From: Micromonospora rifamycinica
GTDB lineage: Bacteria; Actinomycetota; Actinomycetes; Mycobacteriales; Micromonosporaceae
Assembly: GCF_900090265.1 (NCBI RefSeq)
Contig: NZ_LT607752.1
Coordinates: forward strand, 2,790,001-2,854,000
Direction of reading: 5' to 3'
Length of the DNA stretch: 64,000 nt
The translations under genes and the position numbers were made by a program. Shown here in pieces: positions 33,731 to 42,423 of the stretch; position 1 is the first letter of the stretch; each line of letters starts with the position of its first letter. Under the pieces are notes generated by a model, which worked only from the letters and a program-made list of their open reading frames with translations, did no database searches and was not told the DNA's origin.

Positions 33731-35002
33731 GTGATCCGTCCCCAGCTGTCGCTCCGGCGACCGCTCGCCGTGACCGCCGCCGCCCTGGCCGGCCTGGCCA
33801 CGGTCCTCGCCTGCACCGCTGCGGCGAACGCCGCTCCGGCCTCGCCGACGCCGACGGCCACCCCCACGGCAACCGCCACACCGAGCCCGACGGCCACCGT
33901 CGGGTCGGACGACCCGTCCTGCGTCGCCGCCGCCGACGCGCGCTACACGCACACCTTCGACGGCCCGGCGGGCAAGGCCTCGATCACCCTGACCAACGGC
34001 CCGCTCTGCCGCGGCCAGGAGCAGGAGCTGGCCCTGGTGTCGTACGTGACGCCGTCGGCGAAGTTCGCCGTCCCGCAGTACGTGCTCGACAAGTCGATCA
34101 AGAAGTTCACCGGGGTCGCCCCGGGCGAGCTGGGGGTGGCCACCCTCGACTTCGCCGTCGAGGTGCCGAACTGCTACACCCAGGTCGACTTCGTCTTCGG
34201 CAGCAAGCTGATCGACCCGCTGACCGACACCAGCGACCGGTACGGCGACCGCAAGGTCGGCAGCCCCACCGGCATCGGCGCCCGCTCCACCGGCCCGCGC
34301 GCCTGGTTCAACGGCGGCTCGGGCACCTGCTCGGCCGCGCCCGAGGTGATCGCCGAGTCCGACTGCGACGGCAACGTCGAGCTGACCCTGGTCAACCGCA
34401 GCGGCAACGCCGACGCGACGTTCACCATCACCGGCAGCGGCGGCTTCACCGACAAGGTGACCGTCCCGCTGCGCAAGATCGAGAAGCGGAAGCTCAGCGC
34501 CGGGGAGGCGCAGGAGATCACCGTGGCCGCCACCGGCATGAAGGACTTCACCGGCGGCTGGCAGAAGCCCGAGGACTGCCAGCAGCCCGAGGTCGGCACG
34601 CCGGACGCCAGCTACGAGTCCAGCTGCGACAAGATGGTCTTCCGGATCAGCAACCCGGAGGACGGCACCTCGCTGACCTCGGTCTTCACCCCCAACAAGG
34701 GTGAGCCCAAGAAGCTGACCGTCGAGCCCGGCCGGACCGGTACGGTCAGCTTCCCGGCCAGCAAGGGCCTCACCGTCACCGTCACCGGCGACCTCGACTC
34801 CGGCGGCCCGCTCACGTGGGAGCAGCCGAAGGACTGCCCGTCCACCGGTGGTGGTGGTGCCGGCGGCGGCGACCAGGACGGCGGCCTCCCGGTGACCGGC
34901 GCGGCGGCCGGCGCCATCGCGGCCGGCGCCGCCGCGCTCCTGACGGCCGGCGCGGTGCTCTTCGTCATCGCCCGACGCCGCCGGATCCGCTTCACCGTCT
35001 GA
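33731..35002 (+). CDS. Secreted cell-wall-anchored protein with LPVTG sorting signal
   Basis: This 423-residue surface protein begins with a signal peptide (RPLAVTAAALAGLATVLACT..ANA). A Thr/Pro linker follows, then repeated beta-rich domains with paired cysteines (PSCVAAADARYTHTFDGPAG, ESDCDGNVELTLVNRSGNA, SSCDKMVFRISNPEDG). It ends in the sorting signal LPVTG (386-390), a hydrophobic helix and ARRRRIRF. Sortase should link it to peptidoglycan. No sortase gene lies in the window. The repeats resemble immunoglobulin-like folds but match no family I recognise. It starts at GTG 33731 with GGGAG ahead and is followed by a strong hairpin. Confidence 0.85.
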   Translation: MIRPQLSLRRPLAVTAAALAGLATVLACTAAANAAPASPTPTATPTATATPSPTATVGSDDPSCVAAADARYTHTFDGPAGKASITLTNGPLCRGQEQELALVSYVTPSAKFAVPQYVLDKSIKKFTGVAPGELGVATLDFAVEVPNCYTQVDFVFGSKLIDPLTDTSDRYGDRKVGSPTGIGARSTGPRAWFNGGSGTCSAAPEVIAESDCDGNVELTLVNRSGNADATFTITGSGGFTDKVTVPLRKIEKRKLSAGEAQEITVAATGMKDFTGGWQKPEDCQQPEVGTPDASYESSCDKMVFRISNPEDGTSLTSVFTPNKGEPKKLTVEPGRTGTVSFPASKGLTVTVTGDLDSGGPLTWEQPKDCPSTGGGGAGGGDQDGGLPVTGAAAGAIAAGAAALLTAGAVLFVIARRRRIRFTV

Positions 35003-35015
35003 CCCTCGGCAACAC

Positions 35016-35057
35016 CGCACAGGGCGCGTCGACCGACCGGTCGGCGCGCCCTGTGCG
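35016..35057 (+). terminator. Terminator hairpin after the LPVTG gene
   Basis: The perfect arms CGCACAGGGCGCG (35016-35028) and CGCGCCCTGTGCG (35045-35057) enclose an inner CCGACC/GGTCGG pairing. It begins 14 bp after the stop codon and ends just before the ABC-operon promoter. Confidence 0.85.
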
Positions 35058-35065
35058 TCGGGGAC

Positions 35066-35097
35066 TTGACCCTGACGCAGCGTCAACCTCGCATGCT
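35066..35097 (+). promoter_or_regulatory. MerR-type promoter/operator of the ABC transporter operon
   Basis: A -35 element TTGACC (35066-35071) is followed by the palindrome TGACGC-A-GCGTCA (35073-35085). A weak -10 (CATGCT, 35092-35097) sits at a long spacing of about 20 bp. A dyad inside an over-long spacer is the hallmark of MerR-activated promoters, and a MerR gene ends this operon. The expected transcription start falls at or within a few bases of the GTG at 35104, implying a leaderless mRNA. Confidence 0.7.
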
Positions 35098-35103
35098 GAC
35101 GCG

Positions 35104-35952
35104 GTGTCCACGACAGAGACGATCGAACCGCCGGCCTCCGGGCCCGCCATCCGGATCCGGGGCCTCCAGAAGTCCTACCGCGAGCTGCACGTGCTGCGCG
35201 GGGTGGACCTCGACGTGGCCCGGGGAAGCATCTTCGCCCTGCTCGGCTCCAACGGGGCCGGCAAGACCACCATGATCCGCATCCTGGCCACCCTGCTCAC
35301 ACCGGACGCCGGGACGGCCCACGTGCACGGCCTCGACGTCACCACCCGGGCGGCCCGGGTGCGGGAGGCCATCAGCCTCACCGGGCAGTTCGCCGCCGTC
35401 GACGAGATCCTCACCGGCCGGGAGAACCTGGTGCTGGTCGCCCGGCTCCGCCACCTGAGGAACCCCGGGCGGATCGCCGACGACCTGCTCGACCGCTTCG
35501 CGCTGACCGACGCCGCCGGCCGCCGGGTGTCGACGTACTCCGGGGGCATGCGCCGTCGCCTCGACATCGCGATGAGCCTGGTCGGCGAACCACCGGTGGT
35601 CTTCCTCGACGAGCCGACCACCGGGCTCGACCCGCAGGGCCGGCTGGAGGTCTGGCAGGCCGTCCGGGAACTCGCCCGGCAGGGCACCACCGTGCTGCTC
35701 ACCACGCAGTACCTCGACGAGGCCGAGCAGCTCGCCGACCGGATCGCCGTCCTGCACGACGGGCGCATCATCGCCGACGGCACCCTGGCCGAGCTGCGCC
35801 GACTGCTCCCGCCCGCCACCGTCGAGTACGTCGAGAAGCAACCGACGCTCGAGGACGTCTTCCTCGCCATCGTCGGCGGGAACGGCACCGGCACCGGCAC
35901 CACCGTGGACACCGCCGCCCCGACGGCACGAGCGACTGAGGACCCCCGATGA
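35104..35952 (+). CDS. ABC transporter ATP-binding protein, DrrA type
   Basis: This 282-residue ATPase belongs to the daunorubicin-resistance (DrrA/CcmA) group. Motifs are Walker A LLGSNGAGKTTMIR, Q-loop SLTGQFAAVDE, signature STYSGGMRRRLDIA, Walker B VVFLDEPTTGLDP and H-loop LLTTQYLDEAEQLAD, with a C-terminal extension typical of DrrA. GTG 35104 (VSTTETIEPP) is chosen; the longer in-frame ORF runs through the preceding terminator and operator. It overlaps the permease gene by four bases (ATGA). It probably exports a hydrophobic compound; the substrate is unknown. Confidence 0.92.
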   Translation: MSTTETIEPPASGPAIRIRGLQKSYRELHVLRGVDLDVARGSIFALLGSNGAGKTTMIRILATLLTPDAGTAHVHGLDVTTRAARVREAISLTGQFAAVDEILTGRENLVLVARLRHLRNPGRIADDLLDRFALTDAAGRRVSTYSGGMRRRLDIAMSLVGEPPVVFLDEPTTGLDPQGRLEVWQAVRELARQGTTVLLTTQYLDEAEQLADRIAVLHDGRIIADGTLAELRRLLPPATVEYVEKQPTLEDVFLAIVGGNGTGTGTTVDTAAPTARATEDPR

Positions 35953-36710
35953 CCAGACACTTCCTCGGTGACACCGCCGCCCTGCTGGGGCGGTCGCTGC
36001 GGCACATCAGCCGCAGCCCGGACACCATCATCACCACCTCGATCATGCCGATCGCGTTCCTGCTGCTCTTCGTCTACGTGTTCGGCGGCGCGATCGAGAC
36101 CGGCTCCGACCGCTACGTCGACTACCTGCTGCCCGGCATCCTGCTGATCACGGTCGTCTCCGGCATCTCCTACACCGCGTACCGGCTGTTCCTGGACCTC
36201 AAGAGCGGCATCTTCGAGCGGTTCCTGTCCATGCCGGTCGCCCGCTCGGCCGTACTCTGGGCGCACGTGCTGACCTCGCTGGTCGCCAACCTGATCTCGC
36301 TGGTGCTGGTGGTGCTGGTGGCCCTCGCCATGGGCTTCCGCTCCGGGGCCGGCGTGCTGGCCTGGCTGGCGGTCGCCGGCATCATGCTGCTGTTCACCCT
36401 GGCGCTGACCTGGCTCGCGGTCATCCCGGGCCTGACCGCCACGTCCGTCGACGGCGCGAGCGCGTTCTCCTACCCGCTCATCCTGCTGCCGTTCGTCAGC
36501 TCGGCCTTCGTGCCCACCGAGAGCATGCCCGGCCCGGTGCGGGCCTTCGCCGAGCACCAGCCGGTGACGTCCATCGTGAACACGATCCGCGCCCTCTTCG
36601 CCGGGCAGCACGTCGGTGGCGAGGTGTGGACCGCGCTCGCCTGGTGCGCCGGCATCCTCGTCGTCGCGTGGAGCGGCGCGATGGCCGTCCACCGCCGCAA
36701 GGTCGGTTGA
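35949..36710 (+). CDS. ABC-2 type permease, DrrB type
   Basis: This 253-residue membrane subunit has six predicted helices (for example SIMPIAFLLLFVYVFGG, LISLVLVVLVALAMGF, AGIMLLFTLALTWLAVIPG). The ABC-2 signature is around GIFERFLSMPVARSAVLWAH. Its ATG overlaps the ATPase stop codon, so the two form one exporter. The merR gene follows after 30 bp. Confidence 0.92.
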   Translation: MTRHFLGDTAALLGRSLRHISRSPDTIITTSIMPIAFLLLFVYVFGGAIETGSDRYVDYLLPGILLITVVSGISYTAYRLFLDLKSGIFERFLSMPVARSAVLWAHVLTSLVANLISLVLVVLVALAMGFRSGAGVLAWLAVAGIMLLFTLALTWLAVIPGLTATSVDGASAFSYPLILLPFVSSAFVPTESMPGPVRAFAEHQPVTSIVNTIRALFAGQHVGGEVWTALAWCAGILVVAWSGAMAVHRRKVG

Positions 36711-36740
36711 CAGTGACCCGGCTTCAGGCAGGCTGAGACC

Positions 36741-37511
36741 ATGCTGACGATCGGACGGCTGGCTTCCTACGCCGGGGTGACCATCCGCGCCGTCCGGCAC
36801 TACCACCAGATCGGGCTGCTGCCGGAGCCGGAACGCGACGCCTCCGGCTACCGCACCTACGACGCGACCGCGGTGGTACGGCTGATCCGGATCCGGACCC
36901 TCGCCGAGGCCGGCGTCCCGCTGAGCCGGGTCCGCGAGCTGCTCGACGCCGACCCGGCGACGTTCGCCGCCGCCACCACCGAGATCGACCACCAGTTACG
37001 TGCCCAGATCCGGGCACTCCAGGAGCACCGACGGCGGATCGCCAGGCTCCGTGACGGTGACACCCTCGCCGTCCCCGCCGAGGTGGTCGACTATCTGGAC
37101 CGGCTCCGCGCCGCCGGGGTGCCACCGGTCGCCGTCGAGGGCGAACGCGACGGGTGGATCCTGATGGCGGCGCGGTGGCCGGAAGCGATCCCGATGATGA
37201 TGGCCGACAAGGTGGCCCAGCTCGACAACCCCCAGCTCGTCCAGTTCTACCGACTGATCGGACGGATCGCCGAGAACTGGCAGGACGACGAGTTGCTGCA
37301 CGAGACGGCGGACCTGATGGCCGAGATGTTCGCGCAGGCGGAAGCCGCCGGGGAGCTGCAGATGCAGAAGGAGGTCACCCCGGACCCCGCGTTCGTCAGG
37401 TTGATGGACTCGTTCGCCGACGCCGCCCATCCCGTCGTCGGGCGGCTGCGCAGGCTCGTCGCCGACCGGGGGTGGACCGGCTGGACCGTCATCGAGAAGC
37501 GCCGGCCCTGA
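36741..37511 (+). CDS. MerR-family transcriptional regulator
   Basis: This 256-residue regulator has the MerR winged helix at the N-terminus (MLTIGRLASYAGVTIRAVRH, HQIGLLPEPERDASGYRTYD). A dimerisation helix (AQIRALQEHRRRIARLRDG) and a C-terminal effector region without the cysteines of metal sensors follow, so a drug-like ligand is likely. A TTGACA at 36707-36712 lies about 30 bp ahead, so it may also have its own promoter. The dyad before the ABC operon is its probable target. Confidence 0.9.
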   Translation: MLTIGRLASYAGVTIRAVRHYHQIGLLPEPERDASGYRTYDATAVVRLIRIRTLAEAGVPLSRVRELLDADPATFAAATTEIDHQLRAQIRALQEHRRRIARLRDGDTLAVPAEVVDYLDRLRAAGVPPVAVEGERDGWILMAARWPEAIPMMMADKVAQLDNPQLVQFYRLIGRIAENWQDDELLHETADLMAEMFAQAEAAGELQMQKEVTPDPAFVRLMDSFADAAHPVVGRLRRLVADRGWTGWTVIEKRRP

Positions 37512-37570
37512 GCCGCCCGTCGGGCGGTGACCCACAGGTCACGGGGGACGTCGCCCGACAGCCGACCGCC

Positions 37571-37607
37571 TGACCGCAGCCCCCCGCCGCCCGGGGGGCT
37601 GCGGTCA
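37571..37607. terminator. Bidirectional terminator between merR and recG
   Basis: The perfect 15-bp stem TGACCGCAGCCCCCC (37571-37585) and GGGGGGCTGCGGTCA (37593-37607) has a 7-base loop. It overlaps the recG stop codon and serves both convergent genes. Confidence 0.87.
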
Positions 37608-39809
37608 GCCCTTCTCCAGGTATTCCGCGCGCTCCTCGTCGACCAGGGCGGCGACCGAGGCGGCCAGCGCCGGATGCCGGGCCAGCTCCGGGTCCTCCTC
37701 GGCCAGGGCGAGCGCCTCGACCCGGGCGTCCCGGATCAGGTCGGCGTCGCGCAGCAGGGACAGCAGCCGCAGGTGCGAGCGGTGACCGGACTGGCTCGCC
37801 CCGAGCACGTCACCCTCCCGGCGCTGCTCCAGATCCAGCTCGGCCAGCTTGAAGCCGTCGGTGGTGGAGGCAACCGCGTCCAGCCGTTCCCGCGCCGACG
37901 AGCCCTCGGCCGCCTCGCTGACCAGCAGGCAGAGCCCGGGGGCCGAACCCCGGCCGACCCGACCCCGGAGCTGGTGCAGCTGCGAGACCCCGAACCGGTC
38001 GGCGTCCAGCACGATCATCACGGTGGCGTTGGGCACGTTCACCCCGACCTCGACCACCGTGGTGGCGACCAGCACGTCGAGGTCACCGTCGGCGAAGGAG
38101 CGCATCACCGCGTCCTTCTCGTCGGCGGGCAGCCGGCCGTGCAGGACACCGATCCGCAGCCCGTGCAGCGGCCCGTCGGCGAGCAGCGGCGCCACCTCGG
38201 TCACCGCCAGCGGTGGGCGTCGCCCGTTGTCGTCCTCCGGGGGCGGCTCGTCCTCGGCCGCCGGCCCCTCACCGATCCGCGGGCACACCACGTACGCCTG
38301 GTGGCCGGCGGTGACCTCCTCGCGGACCCTCCGCCAGGCGCGGTCCAGGAAGGCCGGTTTCTCCGCCGCCGGCACCACGTGCGAGGCGATCGGGGACCGG
38401 CCCTGCGGCAGCTGGGACAGGGTGGAGGTCTCCAGGTCGCCGTAGACGGTCATCGCCACCGTGCGCGGGATCGGGGTGGCCGTCATCACCAGCACGTGCG
38501 GCGGCTGGTCGGCCTTGGAACGCAGCGCGTCGCGCTGCTCCACGCCGAAGCGGTGCTGTTCGTCGACCACCACCAGGCCGAGGTCGGCGAAGTCGACCCC
38601 CTCGTAGAGCAGGGCGTGGGTGCCGAGCACGATGCCGGCCCGCCCCCCGGCGACCTCCGCGAGCGCCCGGCGGCGGGCCGCCGCGCCCAGCGAACCGGTG
38701 ACCAGCTCGACCCGGGTCGCGTCGTCGGCCGCACCCAGCTCACCGGCCTGCGCCAGCGGGCCGAGCAGGTCGAGCATGCCCCGGTGGTGCTGGGCGGCGA
38801 GCACCTCGGTCGGGGCGAGCAGGGCCGCCTGCCCGCCCGCGTCGACCACCTGGAGCATCGCCCGCAACGCCACCACCGTCTTGCCGGACCCGACCTCGCC
38901 CTGCAACAGCCGGTGCATCGGGTGCGGGGTGGCCAGGTCGGCGGCGATCTCGACGCCGACGTCCCGCTGCCCGGGGGTCAGCTCGTAGGGCAGCCGGGCG
39001 TCGAACGCGTCGAGCAGGCCGCCCGCCTTCGCCGGGCGCGGGGTGGCCGGCGAGGACGCCGCCCGCAGCTTGCGCCGCACCAGGGTCAGCTGCACGGCGA
39101 ACGCCTCGTCCCACTTGAGCCGGCGGCGGGCCCGGTACAGCTCCTCCTTGCTGGACGGCCGGTGGATCTCGCGCAGGGCGGTGCCGATGCCGACCAGCTT
39201 CCGGCCGGCCCGCATCGACGCCGGCAGCGGGTCGTCCGGCGGGGTGACGGTGTCCAGCACCACCCGGACGCAGCGGGCGATCACCCAGGTCGGCACGGCG
39301 GCGGCGGCCGGGTAGACCGGGATCAGCGCCCCGGCGAACTCCTCGACCTCCTCGGAGGCCGCCACCTCACCCTCACCCCCCTCGCCGAGCAGGACGTACT
39401 CGGGGCCGTTGAGCTGCCGCTTGCCCCGGAACTCGGTGACCTTGCCGGCGAACAGCCCCCACCGGCCGGGGCGCAGCTCCCGCTCCCGCCAGGCCTGGTT
39501 GCCGAAGAAGGTGAGGGTCAGCGTCCCGCCGGAGTTGTCGCCGACGGTCACCTCCAGCAGGTTGCCCCGGCGCTGCCGCATCGGGCGGACCGCCGTGCGC
39601 TGCACCTGGGCCAGCACGGTGACCTGCTCGCCGACGTCCAGCGAGCGGATGTCGGTGTGCTCGCCGCGCTCGTCGTAGCGGCGCGGGAAGTGGTACATCA
39701 GGTCACCGGCGGTGTGCAGGTCGAGGTGACCGGCGAGCGCCTTGGCGGTCTTCTCCCCCACCAGCTTCGACAGCGCGGTGTCCACCGTCGCCGGCTCCGT
39801 CGTCGTCAT
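37605..39809 (-). CDS. recG: ATP-dependent DNA helicase RecG
   Basis: RecG is a monomeric branch-migration helicase that processes stalled forks and Holliday junctions. Its 734 residues contain the N-terminal wedge/OB domain (DLMYHFPRRYDERGEHTDIR, VTVLAQVQRTAVRP), helicase motif I LLQGEVGSGKTVVA, motif II VVVDEQHRFGVEQR, motif III VMTATPIPRT, and motifs V/VI ATTVVEVGVNVPNAT and QLHQLRGRVGRG. The start overlaps the stop of the FakA-like gene by four bases. rsmD, its usual partner, is 4.2 kb downstream. Confidence 0.97.
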   Translation of the reverse strand: MTTTEPATVDTALSKLVGEKTAKALAGHLDLHTAGDLMYHFPRRYDERGEHTDIRSLDVGEQVTVLAQVQRTAVRPMRQRRGNLLEVTVGDNSGGTLTLTFFGNQAWRERELRPGRWGLFAGKVTEFRGKRQLNGPEYVLLGEGGEGEVAASEEVEEFAGALIPVYPAAAAVPTWVIARCVRVVLDTVTPPDDPLPASMRAGRKLVGIGTALREIHRPSSKEELYRARRRLKWDEAFAVQLTLVRRKLRAASSPATPRPAKAGGLLDAFDARLPYELTPGQRDVGVEIAADLATPHPMHRLLQGEVGSGKTVVALRAMLQVVDAGGQAALLAPTEVLAAQHHRGMLDLLGPLAQAGELGAADDATRVELVTGSLGAAARRRALAEVAGGRAGIVLGTHALLYEGVDFADLGLVVVDEQHRFGVEQRDALRSKADQPPHVLVMTATPIPRTVAMTVYGDLETSTLSQLPQGRSPIASHVVPAAEKPAFLDRAWRRVREEVTAGHQAYVVCPRIGEGPAAEDEPPPEDDNGRRPPLAVTEVAPLLADGPLHGLRIGVLHGRLPADEKDAVMRSFADGDLDVLVATTVVEVGVNVPNATVMIVLDADRFGVSQLHQLRGRVGRGSAPGLCLLVSEAAEGSSARERLDAVASTTDGFKLAELDLEQRREGDVLGASQSGHRSHLRLLSLLRDADLIRDARVEALALAEEDPELARHPALAASVAALVDEERAEYLEKG

Positions 39810-41521
39810 TCGACCCCCACCAGGAGCGGATAGTGCGGTTGCCCGCCCGGGTACGCCTGGACCTCGACGAACGGCCAGCGCTGGCTGATGTGCGCCCGGA
39901 CCGCCTCGGCGAGACCGGTCGGGGCGTCCGCGCCGGTGAGCAGGGTGACCAGCTCCCCGCCGCCGCCGAGCATCCGGTCGACCACGGCGGCGCAGGTGTC
40001 GACCAGGTCGCTGCCGATCAGGTGCACCTCCCCCTCGACCAGGGCCAGCACGTCACCGGGGCGGCACGGGCCGGCGACGGTCAGCGCCTCCCGGCTGGCG
40101 TGGCACACCTCGGCGTACCGGCAGGCGCCGGCCGCCTCGGCCATCGCGATGACGTCGTCGGCGAACCGGCGCTGCGGATCCCGGACGGCGAGCGCGGCCA
40201 GCGCCTGCACCGGCGAGCGGGTCGGCACCACGCTCACCCGCACCCCGAGCCGGTGCGCCTCCCGGGCCGCGGCGCTCGCCACCGCCTGGGTGTCCGGGTC
40301 GTTGGGGAGCACCACCACCCGGGCGGCGGCGGTGGCCCGGATCGCGTCCAGCAGCTCGCCGGTGGACGGGTTGCCCGGCACCACCGTCGCCCCCTCCGCG
40401 CCGAACAGCTCGGCGATGCCGGCCCCGGCCGCGACGACCACGGCGGCCCGGCTCCCGGGGGCGGGCACGGACCGGAGGTCGGCGGCGGGCACGACCCCGG
40501 CGGCGGTCCGCTCGGCACCGGGGGCGGGCACGGCACCGGGGGCGGCGGTCTGGTCGGCGAAGCGGGTCACCGAGATGCGGTACGGCCTCCCGGCGGCCAC
40601 CCCGGCCTCGACGGCCGCCCCGACGTCGTTGACGTGGACGTGCACGTTCCAGGTGGTGGACTCCGCGGGTGAGCCCGCGTCGCCGACCACCACCAGCGAG
40701 TCGCCCAGCGTGGCCAGGGTGGCGCGGAGCCGGGTCACCGCCTCGTGCGGGGCGTCGAGCAGGAACTGCACCTCGTAGGCGTACTCGGGGGAGCCGGTCT
40801 CCCGGACGCCGGTCAGCGGCGGGCGGGCCGGGCGGACCACCGGCGTCGGCTCGGGCGGGGACTCCCCCGTGACCACCTCGACCAGCGCGTCGAGCAGCAG
40901 GCAGAGGCCCCGGCCTCCGGCGTCGACCACGCCGGCGTGGGCCAGCGCGGGGAGCTGCTCCGGGGTGCGGGCCAGCGCGCGGGTGGCCGCCCCGGCGGCG
41001 GCCCGGGTCACCGCGCGCAGGTCGTCGCTGTCGGCCCGCTCGGCGGCGGTCGCGGCGGCGGCGACCACGCTGAGCACGGTGCCCTCGACCGGCCGGGCCA
41101 CCGCGGCGTAGGCGGCGGTGGTGGCGGCGCGCAGCGCGGCGGCGAGCGCGCGGCCGGCGACGGTGGGCACGCCGCCGAGCGTGTCGGCGAGGCCGCGCAG
41201 GATCTGCGAGAGGATCACCCCGGAGTTGCCCCGGGCACCGAGCAGCGCGCCCCGGGCCAGCAGCCGCAGCGCGTGCCCGTGGCCGGTCGTGCCGTCCTCG
41301 GGCAGGGTGCCGAGATCCATCGCCAGCGCCTGCTGGGCCGAGGTGAGGGTGAGCACGAGATTGGTGCCGGTGTCCCCGTCGGGGACCGGGTAGACGTTGA
41401 GCTCGTCGATCTCACCCTGGTGCCGGCGCAGTGCGGTGAGGCCGCTCGCGCACCAGCGGCCCACCGCGGCGGCGTCGAGGGTGTCCAGCACGGCCAGAAG
41501 CCTACTGGCGGTGACCGACAC
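39806..41521 (-). CDS. DAK2/DhaL-domain protein (FakA/YloV-like)
   Basis: This 571-residue protein has an N-terminal DhaL ATP-binding domain (NVYPVPDGDTGTNLVLTL, GARGNSGVILSQILRG), a middle region and a C-terminal DegV-like YloV domain (ELFGAEGATVVPGNPSTGEL, RVVVLPNDPDTQAVA). The layout matches the FakA kinase, which phosphorylates fatty acids bound to FakB, but no fakB lies here. It is coupled to recG (ATGA). The start is GTG at 41521; a GTG about ten codons further in is possible. The rpmB gene diverges upstream. Confidence 0.9.
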   Translation of the reverse strand: MSVTASRLLAVLDTLDAAAVGRWCASGLTALRRHQGEIDELNVYPVPDGDTGTNLVLTLTSAQQALAMDLGTLPEDGTTGHGHALRLLARGALLGARGNSGVILSQILRGLADTLGGVPTVAGRALAAALRAATTAAYAAVARPVEGTVLSVVAAAATAAERADSDDLRAVTRAAAGAATRALARTPEQLPALAHAGVVDAGGRGLCLLLDALVEVVTGESPPEPTPVVRPARPPLTGVRETGSPEYAYEVQFLLDAPHEAVTRLRATLATLGDSLVVVGDAGSPAESTTWNVHVHVNDVGAAVEAGVAAGRPYRISVTRFADQTAAPGAVPAPGAERTAAGVVPAADLRSVPAPGSRAAVVVAAGAGIAELFGAEGATVVPGNPSTGELLDAIRATAAARVVVLPNDPDTQAVASAAAREAHRLGVRVSVVPTRSPVQALAALAVRDPQRRFADDVIAMAEAAGACRYAEVCHASREALTVAGPCRPGDVLALVEGEVHLIGSDLVDTCAAVVDRMLGGGGELVTLLTGADAPTGLAEAVRAHISQRWPFVEVQAYPGGQPHYPLLVGVE

Positions 41522-41656
41522 CCGCCGGGGTCGGCCGGCGTGTCCCCCCGCTCCGGGCCGGTTGGTCCGGCCCGGGGTCCATCGGGTAACCTGACCAGGT
41601 TGTCCGGGCAGCGCCTGCCGGCGACCTCATGAACGTATCAATCTCAGGAGTATCCC

Positions 41657-41848
41657 GTGGCTAGCGTGTGCGACGTCTGTGGCAAGGGGCCGGGCTTCGG
41701 CCACAACGTGTCCCACTCGCACCGGCGGACCAACCGCCGCTGGAACCCGAACATCCAGTCGGTGCGTACCCCGGCCGGTGGCGGCAACACCAAGAAGCTC
41801 AAGGTCTGCACCTCGTGCATCAAGGCCGGCAAGGTCACCCGCGCCTGA
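41657..41848 (+). CDS. rpmB: 50S ribosomal protein L28
   Basis: This 63-residue ribosomal protein begins [20 protein letters not shown]. It has the zinc-type CxxC pairs CDVC and CTSC, and ends IKAGKVTRA. The GTG at 41657 follows CAGGAG by six bases. It is divergent from the FakA-like gene, the arrangement seen in other actinobacteria, and is followed by a strong terminator. Confidence 0.97.
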   Translation: MASVCDVCGKGPGFGHNVSHSHRRTNRRWNPNIQSVRTPAGGGNTKKLKVCTSCIKAGKVTRA

Positions 41849-41883
41849 CCCGGTAGCACCTCCGCCGCTCCAGCTCCGACCGG

Positions 41884-41912
41884 TACCGGCGGGCCACCAC
41901 GGCCCGCCGGTA
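41884..41912. terminator. Bidirectional terminator after rpmB
   Basis: A perfect 12-bp stem TACCGGCGGGCC (41884-41895) and GGCCCGCCGGTA (41901-41912), with a 5-base loop, is followed by TTGTCGT. It lies between convergent rpmB and the GNAT gene. Confidence 0.87.
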
Positions 41913-41938
41913 TTGTCGTGCGCCCGTTCCGGTAGCGG

Positions 41939-42400
41939 TCAGAGCACCCGGCCGAACGACAGGCAGCCGGGTGCGTCGGCGTAGTAGCCGAAGTTGGGAA
42001 TCCGCTCGTACCCCGCGGCGGTGTAGAGGGCGATCGCCTCGGGCTGCCGGTCACCGCACTCCAGGATGATCCGCTTGCGTCCGTGCCGGCGGGCCGACTC
42101 CTCGACGGCGGCCAGCACCGCACGGGCCACCCCGCGCCCCCGGACGGTCGGCGCGGTGTACATCCGCTTCAGCTCGGCGCTGTCCTCGCCGTGGCTGCGC
42201 CATCCCGCGCAGCCGACCGGCTCGCCGTCGAGGCGGGCGACGAGGAAGTCGCCGTCCGGCGGCGCGAACTCGGCCGCGTCGACGGGGGTCTCGTCGCCGG
42301 TGCCGCCGTACCGGGCGCTCAGGTCGGCCATGGTCGCCCGGATCAGCGTCTGCGCCTCCGCCGAGGCGAAGCCGGACGGGCGGATCTCGATCTCACTCAC
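41939..42400 (-). CDS. GNAT-family N-acetyltransferase
   Basis: This 153-residue acetyl-CoA-dependent acyltransferase has an unknown acceptor. The acetyl-CoA loop is RMYTAPTVRGRGVARAVLAAVE and the C-terminal part IILECGDRQPEAIALYTAAGYERI is standard for small GNAT proteins. GTG 42400 (VSEIEIRPSGF) is preferred over an upstream in-frame codon overlapping thiL. The gap to thiL is 23 bp, so cotranscription is likely. Confidence 0.87.
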   Translation of the reverse strand: MSEIEIRPSGFASAEAQTLIRATMADLSARYGGTGDETPVDAAEFAPPDGDFLVARLDGEPVGCAGWRSHGEDSAELKRMYTAPTVRGRGVARAVLAAVEESARRHGRKRIILECGDRQPEAIALYTAAGYERIPNFGYYADAPGCLSFGRVL

Positions 42401-42423
42401 GGGGTGAAGGGTACGACCGCCCC

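Noticed and set aside
34816..35103. N-terminal extension of the ABC ATPase
   Set aside because: The frame is open upstream but reads through the LPVTG gene end, a terminator and the MerR operator; the family start is at GTG 35104.
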